Shown piece by piece: positions 34,722 through 45,589 of a DNA stretch of 64,000 nt. Every line of letters starts with the position of its first letter. The stretch's first letter is position 1. The notes under the pieces are model-generated. The model saw only the letters and a program-made list of their open reading frames with translations. It was not told the DNA's origin and ran no database searches. The position numbers and the translations under genes were made by a program. This stretch comes from Streptomyces sp. SID13726 (GTDB lineage Bacteria; Actinomycetota; Actinomycetes; Streptomycetales; Streptomycetaceae), in assembly GCF_010548375.1 (NCBI RefSeq), contig NZ_JAAGLY010000033.1, positions 19,037-83,036 of the forward strand, given 5' to 3'.

Positions 34722-35225
34722 CTACCGATCCGCCACCCGCATCTCGAACCACGTCGTCTTGCCGCGCGGCAGCAGATCCACGCCCCATCGGTCGGAGAGC
34801 TTGTCGACGAGGAACAGTCCCCGGCCGCTGACGTCCATGTCCTGTACCGGCATCAGACAGGGCAGCCCCCGGGACGGGTCGCGCACCTCTATCCGGATCC
34901 ACCCGCGCCGCCGCTTCATCCGCAGCCCGAACACCCGCGCCCCGGTGTGCCGTACGGCGTTGCCGACGAGTTCGGACACGAGTAACACCGCGTCCTCGGT
35001 CATCTTCGGGGTGAGCCCCCAGTGGCGCAGGACGATCACCTGGGTCAACCGGCGGGCGGCGGCCGCGGATTCGGGCCGGGACGGGAGCGGAACCTCGGCC
35101 TCCGTGGGATTTCCGAACAGTTCGAGCGCCTTCTGTGCGTGCTCGTCCTCGACCGCCGGAGACCAGCGTGCCGCCGTCACACGGCCGTCTCCCCGCGGCT
35201 GTTCGAAACCCTCCAGCCCCGCCAT
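34722..35225 (-). CDS. RsbW/SpoIIAB-type ATP-binding protein (anti-sigma-factor-like kinase)
   Basis: 167 aa, ATG at 35225 with GATGGGGG just upstream. HATPase_c motifs: N box LLVSELVGNAVRHTGA (Glu and Asn), then VRDPSRGLPCLMP at the G1 position and SGRGLFLVDKLSDRWGVD at G2. This small Streptomyces family is large (dozens of paralogues) and acts through partner switching with anti-anti-sigma factors. No sigma factor or antagonist gene is adjacent, so its partner is unknown. Cytosolic. About 260 bp separate it from the upstream enoyl-CoA hydratase gene. Confidence 0.87.
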   Translation of the reverse strand: MAGLEGFEQPRGDGRVTAARWSPAVEDEHAQKALELFGNPTEAEVPLPSRPESAAAARRLTQVIVLRHWGLTPKMTEDAVLLVSELVGNAVRHTGARVFGLRMKRRRGWIRIEVRDPSRGLPCLMPVQDMDVSGRGLFLVDKLSDRWGVDLLPRGKTTWFEMRVADR

Positions 35226-35411
35226 GCCCCCATCATGGCCGCCGACGGCGTCCCCCGGGGCCGTTCCTGACGAATACGCCCCCCGGAATGCGTCGTTCCG
35301 AGGGAGTCGATCGGCATATGCCAACGGCACTTCAGTGCCTTCAGTAGCCCGTCTGACCTGCGGCGGAGGCTCGGTTGGAGGCAATCGACGGACTCCCTCG
35401 ACAAGGCAGAG

Positions 35412-35426
35412 TTAAGGTTGCCTTAA
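35412..35426. promoter_or_regulatory. Short palindrome, possible operator
   Basis: ttaagg-ttg-ccttaa, a perfect 6-bp inverted repeat in an AT-richer patch between the enoyl-CoA hydratase and RsbW-type genes. It is too short for a terminator. It loosely recalls iron-box-like palindromes but does not match one well. Confidence 0.3.
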
Positions 35427-35487
35427 GGCTCCCATAAACCGCCCCATCGAGGGACCCGGATCAGACATCGCGTCAATTGCAAGTGGT

Positions 35488-36255
35488 TCAGAGGAATTTC
35501 GCCTTGCCGGGGCCCTCCTCGACGAAACTCTTCATGCCGCGCTCACGGTCCTCCGTGGCGAACAGGCCCGCGAACCAGTTCCGCTCCACCGCGAGGCCCG
35601 TCTCGATGTCGGTCTCCAGGCCCGTGTCGATCGACTCCTTCGCCGCGCGCAGCGCGAGCGCCGGACCCTGCGCGAGCTTCGCCGCCCAGGCGTGCGCCTG
35701 CGCGTACACCTCGTCGGCGGGCACGACCCGGTCGACCAGACCCAGCGTCAGCGCCTCGTCCGCCTTGACCATCCGGCCCGTGAAGATCAGGTCCTTCGCC
35801 TTGGACGGGCCGACCAGCCGGGCCAGGCGCTGGGTGCCGCCCGCGCCGGGGATCAGGCCGAGCAGGATCTCCGGCTGCCCCAGCTTGGCGTTGTCCGCGG
35901 CGATCCGGAAGTCCGCGCACAGCGCGAGTTCGCAGCCGCCGCCCAGCGCGTAGCCGGTGATGGCCGCGACGACCGGCTTGGGGATGCGGGCCACCGCCGT
36001 GAAGGAGTCCTGGAGACCGCGGGCGCGCAGGACCATCGCGGTGTGGTCCATGTTCTGCATCTCCTTGATGTCCGCGCCCGCCGCGAACACCTTCTCCCCG
36101 CCGTACACGACCACCGCGCGCACGTCCGCACGCCGGGTCGCCTCCTCGGCGAGCTCCTTCAGCCGGTCCTGGGTGGCCACGTCCAGCGCGTTCATGGGCG
36201 GCCGGTCGAGACGGATGGTGCCGACGCCTTCGGCGACTTCGAGATTCACGGTCAT
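35488..36255 (-). CDS. Enoyl-CoA hydratase/isomerase
   Basis: 255 aa, ATG at 36255. Crotonase fold with the oxyanion-hole motifs FAAGADIKEM and GGGCELALCAD and both acid/base glutamates, Glu109 and Glu129 (in GQPEILLGLIPGAGGTQRL). It should hydrate 2-enoyl-CoA in fatty acid beta-oxidation. Length and motifs are fully normal. It stands alone: a strong hairpin precedes it and the next gene downstream is unrelated. From memory an orthologue lies in the same neighbourhood in S. coelicolor. Confidence 0.93.
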   Translation of the reverse strand: MTVNLEVAEGVGTIRLDRPPMNALDVATQDRLKELAEEATRRADVRAVVVYGGEKVFAAGADIKEMQNMDHTAMVLRARGLQDSFTAVARIPKPVVAAITGYALGGGCELALCADFRIAADNAKLGQPEILLGLIPGAGGTQRLARLVGPSKAKDLIFTGRMVKADEALTLGLVDRVVPADEVYAQAHAWAAKLAQGPALALRAAKESIDTGLETDIETGLAVERNWFAGLFATEDRERGMKSFVEEGPGKAKFL

Positions 36256-36283
36256 GCAGGCCAGGTTAACGGCGACTAACGAC

Positions 36284-36322
36284 AGCGGCCCCGGTGCCGT
36301 ATCTCACAACACCGGGGCCGCT
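36284..36322. terminator. Hairpin terminator after the first L,D-transpeptidase gene
   Basis: Perfect 13-bp stem agcggccccggtg (36284-36296) with caccggggccgct (36310-36322), 13-base loop. It lies between the stop of the L,D-transpeptidase gene and the start of the enoyl-CoA hydratase gene on the minus strand. Confidence 0.88.
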
Positions 36323-36336
36323 GATCGTCGTAAGGA

Positions 36337-37572
36337 CTACGCCTTCCACTTCTCCCACGACATGTTCCAGCCGTTGAGGCCATTCTCCGGTGCCACCGTC
36401 GCGTCGTCGGAGTTCTTCACGACCACCACGTCACCGATCAGCGAGTGGTTGAAGAACCAGGCCGCCGGTACACCGCTGTCGTAGCCGCCCTTGACGTCCC
36501 GAAGGCCCACGCAGCCGTGGCTGGCGTTGTAGTTGCCGAAGGCGTCGCCGCCCCAGTAGTTGCCGTGGATGAAGGTGCCGGAGTCGGTGAGGCGGGCGGC
36601 GTGCGGGACGTCCTTGATGTCGTACTCGCCGCCGTAGCCGACCGTTTCGCCGTTCATCCGGGTCACCGCGAGCTTCTCGCTGATCACCATCTGGCCGTTC
36701 CAGGTGTCGTAGCCGGGCTTGCCGGTGGTGACGGCGATGGTCTTGACCGTCTTGCCGTCCTGGGTGACCTTCATCGTGTGCTTCTTGGCGTCCACGACGG
36801 AGACCTGGTTGCGCCCGATGGTGAAGGACACCGTCTTGTCCTGCTTGCCGTAGACGCCCTTGCGGCCCTCGACGCCGTCGAGGTTGAGGCTGACGGTGAC
36901 CTTGGTGCCCTCCTTCCAGTACTTCTCGGGACGGAAGTCCAGGCGGTCGTTGCCGAACCAGTGGCCCTCGACGTCGACGGCCGGCTCGGTCTTGACCGTG
37001 ATGGCCTTCTCGACGTCCGCCGGGCTGGTGATGCCCCGGGTGAAGCGGACGGAGAACGGCATCCCGACGCCGACCGTCGAGCCGTCCTCGGGCGTGAAGT
37101 TGCCGATGAAGGTGTTCTTCGGGGTCAGCGTGGTGAAGCTGGAGTCCTCGGCGGCGGTACGGCCCGCGGAGTCCTTGGCGACCGCGTGCACGCTGTACTT
37201 GGTGCCCGAGGCGAGGTGGAGGGACGGCGTCCAGGAGGCGCCGTCGGCGGCTATCTTCCCGGCTATCGCGGTGCCCTTGGCATCCTTGACCTGCACCTCG
37301 GTCAGCTTGCCCTTGGTGGCGCTGACCTTCAGCGCGCCACTGGTGTCGACGGACTGCGCGCCGTCCTTCGGGGCGATGGCGACGACCGCCTCGGACTGCT
37401 TGGTCTCCGCCTGGGAGGAGTTCCCCGCCGCCTTGCCCTTGGAGTCCCCGGAGTCCGAGCCTCCCCCGCCGCACGCGGTGACGGCCAGCAGGACGCCGAC
37501 GATCAGCGCCGCTCCCCTGGCCGCTCGTCCCCGCGCGTCAACCGACGCCCCCGATATCGGTCGCACGTTCAA
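36337..37572 (-). CDS. L,D-transpeptidase lipoprotein (YkuD domain)
   Basis: 411 aa. TTG at 37572 with GGGGAG at good spacing. The N-terminus is a lipoprotein signal ending VTACGGGG. Two immunoglobulin-like segments (about 65-250) precede the catalytic YkuD domain, whose motif HGNYWGGDAFGNYNASHGCVGLRD contains the nucleophilic Cys354. It makes 3-3 cross-links in peptidoglycan at the outer membrane face. The domain order matches mycobacterial LdtMt2-type enzymes. It is followed by a paralogue-independent terminator and preceded, 112 bp away, by a second L,D-transpeptidase gene on the same strand. Confidence 0.93.
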   Translation of the reverse strand: MNVRPISGASVDARGRAARGAALIVGVLLAVTACGGGGSDSGDSKGKAAGNSSQAETKQSEAVVAIAPKDGAQSVDTSGALKVSATKGKLTEVQVKDAKGTAIAGKIAADGASWTPSLHLASGTKYSVHAVAKDSAGRTAAEDSSFTTLTPKNTFIGNFTPEDGSTVGVGMPFSVRFTRGITSPADVEKAITVKTEPAVDVEGHWFGNDRLDFRPEKYWKEGTKVTVSLNLDGVEGRKGVYGKQDKTVSFTIGRNQVSVVDAKKHTMKVTQDGKTVKTIAVTTGKPGYDTWNGQMVISEKLAVTRMNGETVGYGGEYDIKDVPHAARLTDSGTFIHGNYWGGDAFGNYNASHGCVGLRDVKGGYDSGVPAAWFFNHSLIGDVVVVKNSDDATVAPENGLNGWNMSWEKWKA

Positions 37573-37684
37573 CTCGTCTCCCCTCGCCGGGCCTGGTCAG
37601 ACCCGCATTGCGCTCGCGCTCCCCGCGCGGTCGGCGCATATTAACCAGATAATTTTGAGTTTCCCGTCAGTACAAGGTCACCAT

Positions 37685-38917
37685 TCAGTCACTGCCCGCC
37701 TTCCATGCCTTCCAACTCATATTCCACCCCCCGAGCCCATTATCGGGAGCGACCTTTTTGTCATCGCTGTGGACGACTTCGACGACGTCGCCGATGAGAC
37801 TGCGGTCGAAGAACCAGCCCGCCGGGGTGTCCGAGCTGCCGCCCTTGACGTCCCTGAGGCCCACGCAGCCGTGGCTGACGTTGACCTTGCCGGGGGCGTC
37901 CGGCGCCCAGTAGTTGCCGTGCAGGAAGGTGCCGGAGTCGGTCAGGCGCAGGGCGTGCGGGACGTCGGGGATGTCGTACTCGCCGCCGAAGCCGACCGTG
38001 CGGCTGTTCATCCGGGTCACTTCGAGCATCTCGCTGACGACCATCCTGCCGTTGTACGTGGTCGTCCTCGGCGCCCCCGCGGTGATCGGCACGGTGGCGA
38101 GCAGCTCGCCGTCCCGCCGTACCTGCATGGTGTGCGCGGCGGCGTCCACGAGGGAGACCTGGCTGCGGCCGACGGTGAAGGAGAAGGTCTTGTACTGGAG
38201 CCCGTAGACGCCGGGCGCGCCCTCGACGTCCCGCAGCCGCAGCGCGACGGTCACGCGGGTGCCGGGTTTCCAGTAGTGCTCGGGGCGGAAGTCGAGGCGG
38301 CCGTCGCCGAACCAGTGCGGGCGGATCTCGACGGGGGGCTTCGAGGTGACGTGCACGGCGCGTTCGACGGCGGCGCGGTCCTTGATCTCCCGGTTGAACT
38401 CCAGGGAGACGATCATCCCGGTGCCGACGGTGGAGCGGTTCTCGGGGGTGACGTACCCGATGAAGCGCTCCTCGGGGACGTACGTGGTGAAGGTGGTGTG
38501 GCGGGCCGAGCGGCGGCCGTGACCGTCCAGGGCGACCGCGTCGACCGTGTACTTGGCGGCGAGGGCGAGCTGTCCCTCGTCGGGTTCCCAGCGCAGGCCG
38601 TCGTCGGAGATGTGCCCGGGCACCGGGTACTCCTGGGCGTCCTGGGACTTGACGACGGTGACCGACTCCAGCCGCCCGTTCGGAACCCTGACCCGCAGCT
38701 TCTCCTCGGGTGCCACGCCCTTGGTCCCGTCGTCGGGCGCGACCCTGATCACGTCCTCGGGCGCGGGCGGCTTCCCGAACCCCCCGACCCCACCGATCCC
38801 CCCACCTCCGCCCTCGGTGCAGCCGTCGGCCCCGGCCAGCAGTCCTGCCCATGTCAGTACGGCGGCCAGAGCGGCCCCCGCGCGCCGAGCGCGCCCAAGT
38901 CGATGCCTCACGCCCAC
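37685..38917 (-). CDS. L,D-transpeptidase lipoprotein (YkuD domain), paralogue
   Basis: 410 aa, GTG at 38917. Signal sequence with a probable lipid-modified Cys in ADGCTEG, then a Gly-rich linker. It has the same layout as its neighbour (two Ig-like domains plus YkuD) and shares long motifs with it: HWFGDGRLDFRPE, GGEYDIPDVPHA, HGNYW and SHGCVGLRD (Cys351). A tandem duplicate of the downstream gene. It is divergent from glgX across a 305-bp region. Role in peptidoglycan 3-3 cross-linking is inferred from family. Confidence 0.92.
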   Translation of the reverse strand: MGVRHRLGRARRAGAALAAVLTWAGLLAGADGCTEGGGGGIGGVGGFGKPPAPEDVIRVAPDDGTKGVAPEEKLRVRVPNGRLESVTVVKSQDAQEYPVPGHISDDGLRWEPDEGQLALAAKYTVDAVALDGHGRRSARHTTFTTYVPEERFIGYVTPENRSTVGTGMIVSLEFNREIKDRAAVERAVHVTSKPPVEIRPHWFGDGRLDFRPEHYWKPGTRVTVALRLRDVEGAPGVYGLQYKTFSFTVGRSQVSLVDAAAHTMQVRRDGELLATVPITAGAPRTTTYNGRMVVSEMLEVTRMNSRTVGFGGEYDIPDVPHALRLTDSGTFLHGNYWAPDAPGKVNVSHGCVGLRDVKGGSSDTPAGWFFDRSLIGDVVEVVHSDDKKVAPDNGLGGWNMSWKAWKAGSD

Positions 38918-39002
38918 CCAACGACAACGGCCACCCGGGAGAAACGTGAGCGGAGGAACCCCGGCCGAGGGCCCATGACGACCGGCCCCGACCGCACCCG
39001 CT

Positions 39003-39034
39003 CAGGGGCGCGGGGAACCGCGCGACCAGCCCCC
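39003..39034. repeat. Short GC-rich hairpin repeat, copy 1 (intergenic)
   Basis: Contains gcgcggggaaccgcgcgacc, with the hairpin gcgcgg-ggaa-ccgcgc. Related sequences occur inside two ABC transporter genes at 47694-47717 and 51687-51715. This kind of element is abundant between Streptomyces genes. It lies in the 305-bp divergent region 38918-39222 between the L,D-transpeptidase and glgX genes, which otherwise holds only presumed promoters. Confidence 0.75.
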
Positions 39035-39222
39035 GCTCACCCGCACCCGCCGCACGACAGAACCCGGCGCATCCCCGGGCGCCCGGCCCAACCCGGCGGA
39101 GCGAACCCGTGAATGCACGGCGAGCGCTGGGCAGAACAGTGGGGAGAACGACGTGAAAGGGTGCCGTGGCCGGGACGCCACGCGCCCTTTGCCACCTCGT
39201 TCCACGAGCCGTGGGAGGCCGG

Positions 39223-41460
<2,238 letters not shown>

Positions 41461-41535
41461 GGCGTTGTTGCAGGTCCGTGAACAGTACATGTGATCGCTG
41501 GCCAGCACCCGGCCCCGCTGATCAGACTCGCTCCC

Positions 41536-42948
41536 ATGCCCGAGATATCCCGCCGTGCCTTCGGTGGTCTCGTCGGCGGCGGCGCCGTGACCGCCGTCGC
41601 CGGTACGACGACCACCGCGGAAGCCGCTCCTTTCGAAGAACGGCCCTTCGCGGCCCGTACCGCGAAGACCGCGTCCGGCAAGCGCCCCAACCTCCTCGTC
41701 ATCCTCGGCGACGACCTCGGCTGGGCCGACCTGTCGTCGTACGGCGCCCCGCACATCAGGACGCCGAACCTGGACCGGCTGGCCCGGCAGGGCGTGCGGT
41801 TCACCGACGCGTACTCGGGGTCGTCGACCTGCTCGCCGACCCGGTTCAGCCTGTACACCGGGCGGTATCCGGGACGCACCCCGGGCGGGCTCGCCGAGCC
41901 GATCGCCGACAGGACGCAGGGCCTGGACCCGCACCACCCCACCCTCGCCTCCCTGCTGAAGAAGGCGGGTTACTCGACCGCCCTCATCGGCAAGTGGCAC
42001 TGCGGCTGGCTGCCCGACTACAGCCCCACCAAGTCCGGTTGGGACGAGTTCTTCGGCAACCGGGGCGGTGTGCTGGAGTACTTCTCCAAGCTCGGCCAGC
42101 TCGGCGACTACGACCTCTACGAGGGCGACGCCACCCACAAGGACCTGCGCTACTACACGGAGGTCCTCACCGAGCGGGCCGTGGAGTACGTGAGCCGCGA
42201 CCACCGCACGCCCTGGCTGCTGAACCTCAACTTCACGACCCCGCACTGGCCCTGGCTCGCGGAGGGCGACGCGGAGACCGGCGCCGAGGTCGCGGCGAAG
42301 ATCCGGGCCGCGAGGAGCCAGGCGGAGATCTCGGCCGCGCTCAACCACTACGACGGCGGCTCGGTCGCCAAGTACACCGAGATGGTGGAGAGCCTCGACG
42401 CGGCCGTCGGCGAGGTGCTCACCGCGCTGCGCCGCTCCGGGCAGGAGGAGCACACGCTGGTGTACTTCGCCAGCGACAACGGCGGTGAGCGCTGGTCGTA
42501 CCTGTGGCCGCTCAGCGGCGAGAAGTTCGTCCTCCAGGAGGGCGGCATCCGGGTGCCGACGATCGTGCGCTGGCCGCACCGCGTCGACGGCGGCCTGGTC
42601 AGCCACGAGCCCAACTTCTCCCCCGACTGGACGGCGACCTTCCTGGAACTCGCGGGCGCCCGCCCCGACCCCGCGTACCCGCTGGACGGCACCAGCCTCG
42701 CGGGCTACCTGCTGCGCGGCGAAGACCTCCCGGAACGCGACCTGTTCTGGCGCGTGCGGGCCAACCGGGCGCTTCGGCGCGGACGTTGGAAGTACTACCA
42801 GGACTCCACCGGCAAGGACCACCTCTACGACCTCGGCACCGACCTGCGCGAACAGGCCGATCTCGCGCCGGACAGACCGGAGTTGCTGGCCGAGCTGAAG
42901 GCGGCGTGGGAGAGGACCGCCTCCGGTCTGCTCCCGTACCCCGGCTAG
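41536..42948 (+). CDS. Sulfatase (arylsulfatase type), Tat-exported
   Basis: 470 aa from ATG at 41536; an upstream in-frame start at 41491 adds 15 residues before the signal. Tat signal MPEISRRAFGG. The sulfatase signature CSPTR (Cys99) is the site converted to formylglycine, and the metal site starts at LLVILGDDLGWAD (Asp59, Asp60). FASDNGG and GEKFVLQEGGIRVP complete the alkaline-phosphatase-like fold. It releases sulfate from organic esters outside the cell. Its stop overlaps the stop of the convergent response regulator gene in the sequence CTAG. Confidence 0.93.
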   Translation: MPEISRRAFGGLVGGGAVTAVAGTTTTAEAAPFEERPFAARTAKTASGKRPNLLVILGDDLGWADLSSYGAPHIRTPNLDRLARQGVRFTDAYSGSSTCSPTRFSLYTGRYPGRTPGGLAEPIADRTQGLDPHHPTLASLLKKAGYSTALIGKWHCGWLPDYSPTKSGWDEFFGNRGGVLEYFSKLGQLGDYDLYEGDATHKDLRYYTEVLTERAVEYVSRDHRTPWLLNLNFTTPHWPWLAEGDAETGAEVAAKIRAARSQAEISAALNHYDGGSVAKYTEMVESLDAAVGEVLTALRRSGQEEHTLVYFASDNGGERWSYLWPLSGEKFVLQEGGIRVPTIVRWPHRVDGGLVSHEPNFSPDWTATFLELAGARPDPAYPLDGTSLAGYLLRGEDLPERDLFWRVRANRALRRGRWKYYQDSTGKDHLYDLGTDLREQADLAPDRPELLAELKAAWERTASGLLPYPG

Positions 42949-43583
42949 CCCAGGATGCCCCGCTGGTACGCCGTCGCGACCGCCGCCGCGCGGTCGTTGA
43001 CGCCGAGCTTGGCGTACAGGTGGGTGAGGTGGGTCTTCACGGTGGCCTCGCTGATGAACAGTTCGCGGGCGATCTCGCGGTTGGACGTGCCCTTGGCGAC
43101 CAGGGCCAGTACCTCGCGCTCGCGGGCGGAGAGGGGTTCGCTCGCGGGGGCCCTCGGGGTGCGGACGGCGGAGACCAGGCGGGAGGCGACCGCCGGGGAG
43201 AGGACCGTGCGGCCCTCCGCCGCCGCCCGTACCGCCGTGAACAGCTCGTCGCGCGGGGCGTCCTTGAGGAGATAGCCGGTCGCGCCCGCCTCGATCGCGG
43301 GGAGCGTGTCGGAGTCGGTGTCGTACGTCGTGAGGACGAGCACCTTCGCGCGGGCGGATCTGCGGGTCAGCTCGCGGATGGCGTCGACCCCGCCGCCGCC
43401 CGGCATCCGCAGGTCCATCAGGATCACGTCGGGGTCGAGCGCGGCGGCCCGCTCGACCGCCTCGACGCCGTCGGACGCCTCACCGAGCACGGTGAAGCCG
43501 GGCGCGGACTCGAACATGCCGCGCAGACCGTCCCGTACGACGGGATGGTCGTCGACGATCAACACCGAGATGTCACTGGTCAT
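42945..43583 (-). CDS. NarL/LuxR-family response regulator
   Basis: 212 aa, ATG at 43583, 11 bp inside the histidine kinase gene. Receiver domain with DDH (10-12), phospho-acceptor Asp57 in VILMDLRMP, and LVLTTYD and YLLKDAP for the Thr and Lys positions. The C-terminal LuxR helix-turn-helix is LSAREREVLALVAKGTSNREIARELFISEATVKTHL. Transcription factor paired with the upstream kinase, and in one operon with an ABC-2 transporter, which it probably controls in response to membrane or drug stress. Confidence 0.95.
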   Translation of the reverse strand: MTSDISVLIVDDHPVVRDGLRGMFESAPGFTVLGEASDGVEAVERAAALDPDVILMDLRMPGGGGVDAIRELTRRSARAKVLVLTTYDTDSDTLPAIEAGATGYLLKDAPRDELFTAVRAAAEGRTVLSPAVASRLVSAVRTPRAPASEPLSAREREVLALVAKGTSNREIARELFISEATVKTHLTHLYAKLGVNDRAAAVATAYQRGILG

Positions 43584-44844
43584 GGCGGACCAACGGTACG
43601 CGAGCCGACAGCGCGGTGCCGTGGCCGGGTTCGGACTCGACGGTGAGATGGCCCGCGATGCGTTCGGCGCGGGCCCGCATGCCGTCGAGGCCGAAGCCGC
43701 CGGTGCGGGTGCGGGCGGGCAGGGCGAGCGGGTCGAAGCCGACGCCGTCGTCGCGGATGTCGAGGATGACCTCGTCGACCAGGAAGGACAGGGTCACCCC
43801 GAGGCGGCTCGCGCGGGCGTGCCGGGCCGCGTTCGACAGGGCCTCCTGGGCGATGCGCAGGAGGGTGGCGGCGACCTCCTCGTGCAGCAGCTGCGCGGTG
43901 CCGGTGACCGTGAACTCGGCGCGGACACCGGTGCGTTCGCCCCATTCGGCGACCGTCTTCTTCAGCGCCTCCGGCAGTCCGTCGTCCTCCAGGGCGACCG
44001 GGGCGAGGTTGTGCACGGAGCGGCGGGCCTCGCCGAGGCTGTGCCGGGCGAGGTCGGAGGCGCGCTCCAGATGGGTGTGGGCGATGTCCAGGTCGGGGGC
44101 GTTCGCGACGACCTGGAGCTGGGCGATGATGCCGGTCAGGCCCTGGGCGAGGGTGTCGTGGATCTCGGCGGCGAGCCGCCGGCGCTCGTCGGCGACCCCC
44201 GCCTCCCGTGCCTGGACGAGGAGTTGGGCGTGAAGGGCGGCGTTCTCGTCGAGCGCCTGCTGGAGCGCCTCGATGGTCTCGGCCCGCTCCTTGGAGCGCC
44301 GCTCCTCCTGCTCGGTGATGTGGGCGACGAAGGCCTGGAGGCCGAAGTTCACGAAGAGGAGCCCGACGAATCCGAGCCACTCGGCCGTGCTGCCCACCGG
44401 CAGCCCCCCGACCTGCGCGCCCGCCACGATGACGGAGGTCGCCAGCAGCCCGAGCCTGCGCCACATGCCGGGGATCAGCTCGTCCGCGTCCATGTAGCCG
44501 GTGGCGGCGTAGAACGCGAAGAACGGGTTGATCACGGTGAGGGAGAAGGCGATGCCCCAGCGGACCACGTAGTACGCCGTCCCGGCCCGCGACGGGCTGC
44601 GGCCGCGGTCGGCCCGGCGGTACCGCGTGCCGTGCCACCAGAGTTGCAGCACGGTCGCGGCGGCGATCAGCCCTCCGGCCGAGTACCAGTCGGCGGGGTC
44701 CGCCGTCACGCCGTCCGCGATGAGGACGGAGGCGACCGCGACAAGGGAGCTGATGCCGAGCAGCGCGTACGGCCCCCATACGTGGAGCTGTTCCAGCCGC
44801 CGCTCGATCTGCGGGTCCGACGCGTTCATCTCCCCAGTCTGCAC
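43573..44844 (-). CDS. Sensor histidine kinase, NarL-partner type (HisKA_3)
   Basis: 423 aa, GTG at 44844 (an ATG lies 15 bp inside). The N-terminal ~175 residues hold about five membrane helices with short loops and no large extracellular sensor, the intramembrane-sensing plan. A coiled coil precedes the HisKA_3 dimerisation box LAAEIHDTLAQGLTGI (His229). The ATPase part has NAARHA (N box), DIRDDGVGFDP (G1) and GGFGLDGMRARA (G2). It overlaps the response regulator gene. It follows the ABC permease by 10 bp, so all four genes form one transcription unit. Confidence 0.94.
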   Translation of the reverse strand: MQTGEMNASDPQIERRLEQLHVWGPYALLGISSLVAVASVLIADGVTADPADWYSAGGLIAAATVLQLWWHGTRYRRADRGRSPSRAGTAYYVVRWGIAFSLTVINPFFAFYAATGYMDADELIPGMWRRLGLLATSVIVAGAQVGGLPVGSTAEWLGFVGLLFVNFGLQAFVAHITEQEERRSKERAETIEALQQALDENAALHAQLLVQAREAGVADERRRLAAEIHDTLAQGLTGIIAQLQVVANAPDLDIAHTHLERASDLARHSLGEARRSVHNLAPVALEDDGLPEALKKTVAEWGERTGVRAEFTVTGTAQLLHEEVAATLLRIAQEALSNAARHARASRLGVTLSFLVDEVILDIRDDGVGFDPLALPARTRTGGFGLDGMRARAERIAGHLTVESEPGHGTALSARVPLVRHDQ

Positions 44845-44854
44845 GGCCCGGCCC

Positions 44855-45589
44855 CTACTCCCAGCGGAACCAGCGCGACGCGGCGGCCGTGAGCAGCACC
44901 GACCAGGCGACGAGCACGCCCAGGTGGGTCCAGCCCGGCCAGTGCCCGGCCGCGGCCCGGTTCAGCGCCTCGGCGGCGGCACCGAACGGCGTGTACCCGA
45001 CGATCCGCGCGAGGACGTGCGGCATGGTCTGCACCGGCGCCCACACCCCCGCGCAGAACATCGCCGGGAAGAACACCGCGGACCCGATGGCACCGGCGAT
45101 CTTCGTGGTCCGGGACAGCGCGGAGACCACCGCGCCGAGCGCGAGGGCGACCAGCACGGCCAGCACCAGCGCCAGCAGGTATCCGAAGGGCTGCTTGGGC
45201 AGTCGTACGGCGAAACCGAACCGCCCGACGAGCAGCGCCAGCAGACCCGACGCCAGGGCGGCGCCGCCGTAGACCGTCATCTGCGCGGTGAGCAGGGCGG
45301 TCGGGCGGACCGGGGTGGTGGACATACGGCGCAGGATGCCGCGCTCGCGGTAGCCGGTGAGGGTCTGCGGCATGGACTGGAGGCCGCCGACGATCAGGCC
45401 GAGGAGCACGGCCACGGGGACGTAGACGTCGATGGTCCTGAGGCCGCCGAGGTCGGCCTCGTGGTGCCGGAAGCCCGGGATGGAGCCGAGGATCACCAGG
45501 AGCAGGGTCGGGAACAGCAGGATCCAGAAGAGGGCGCCGGGCTCGCGGCGGAAGAGGCGGATCTCGGTCTTCAGGACGGCGGTGTTCAT
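44855..45589 (-). CDS. ABC-2 type transporter permease
   Basis: 244 aa. ATG at 45589 overlaps the stop of the ATPase gene (ATGA). Six predicted membrane segments, with the ABC-2 feature of a cytosolic loop before helix 3 (TLTGYRERGILRRMSTTPVRP). It resembles DrrB-type drug or lipid exporters. Works with the ATPase encoded just upstream. The nearby two-component genes suggest induction by the exported compound. Confidence 0.93.
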   Translation of the reverse strand: MNTAVLKTEIRLFRREPGALFWILLFPTLLLVILGSIPGFRHHEADLGGLRTIDVYVPVAVLLGLIVGGLQSMPQTLTGYRERGILRRMSTTPVRPTALLTAQMTVYGGAALASGLLALLVGRFGFAVRLPKQPFGYLLALVLAVLVALALGAVVSALSRTTKIAGAIGSAVFFPAMFCAGVWAPVQTMPHVLARIVGYTPFGAAAEALNRAAAGHWPGWTHLGVLVAWSVLLTAAASRWFRWE

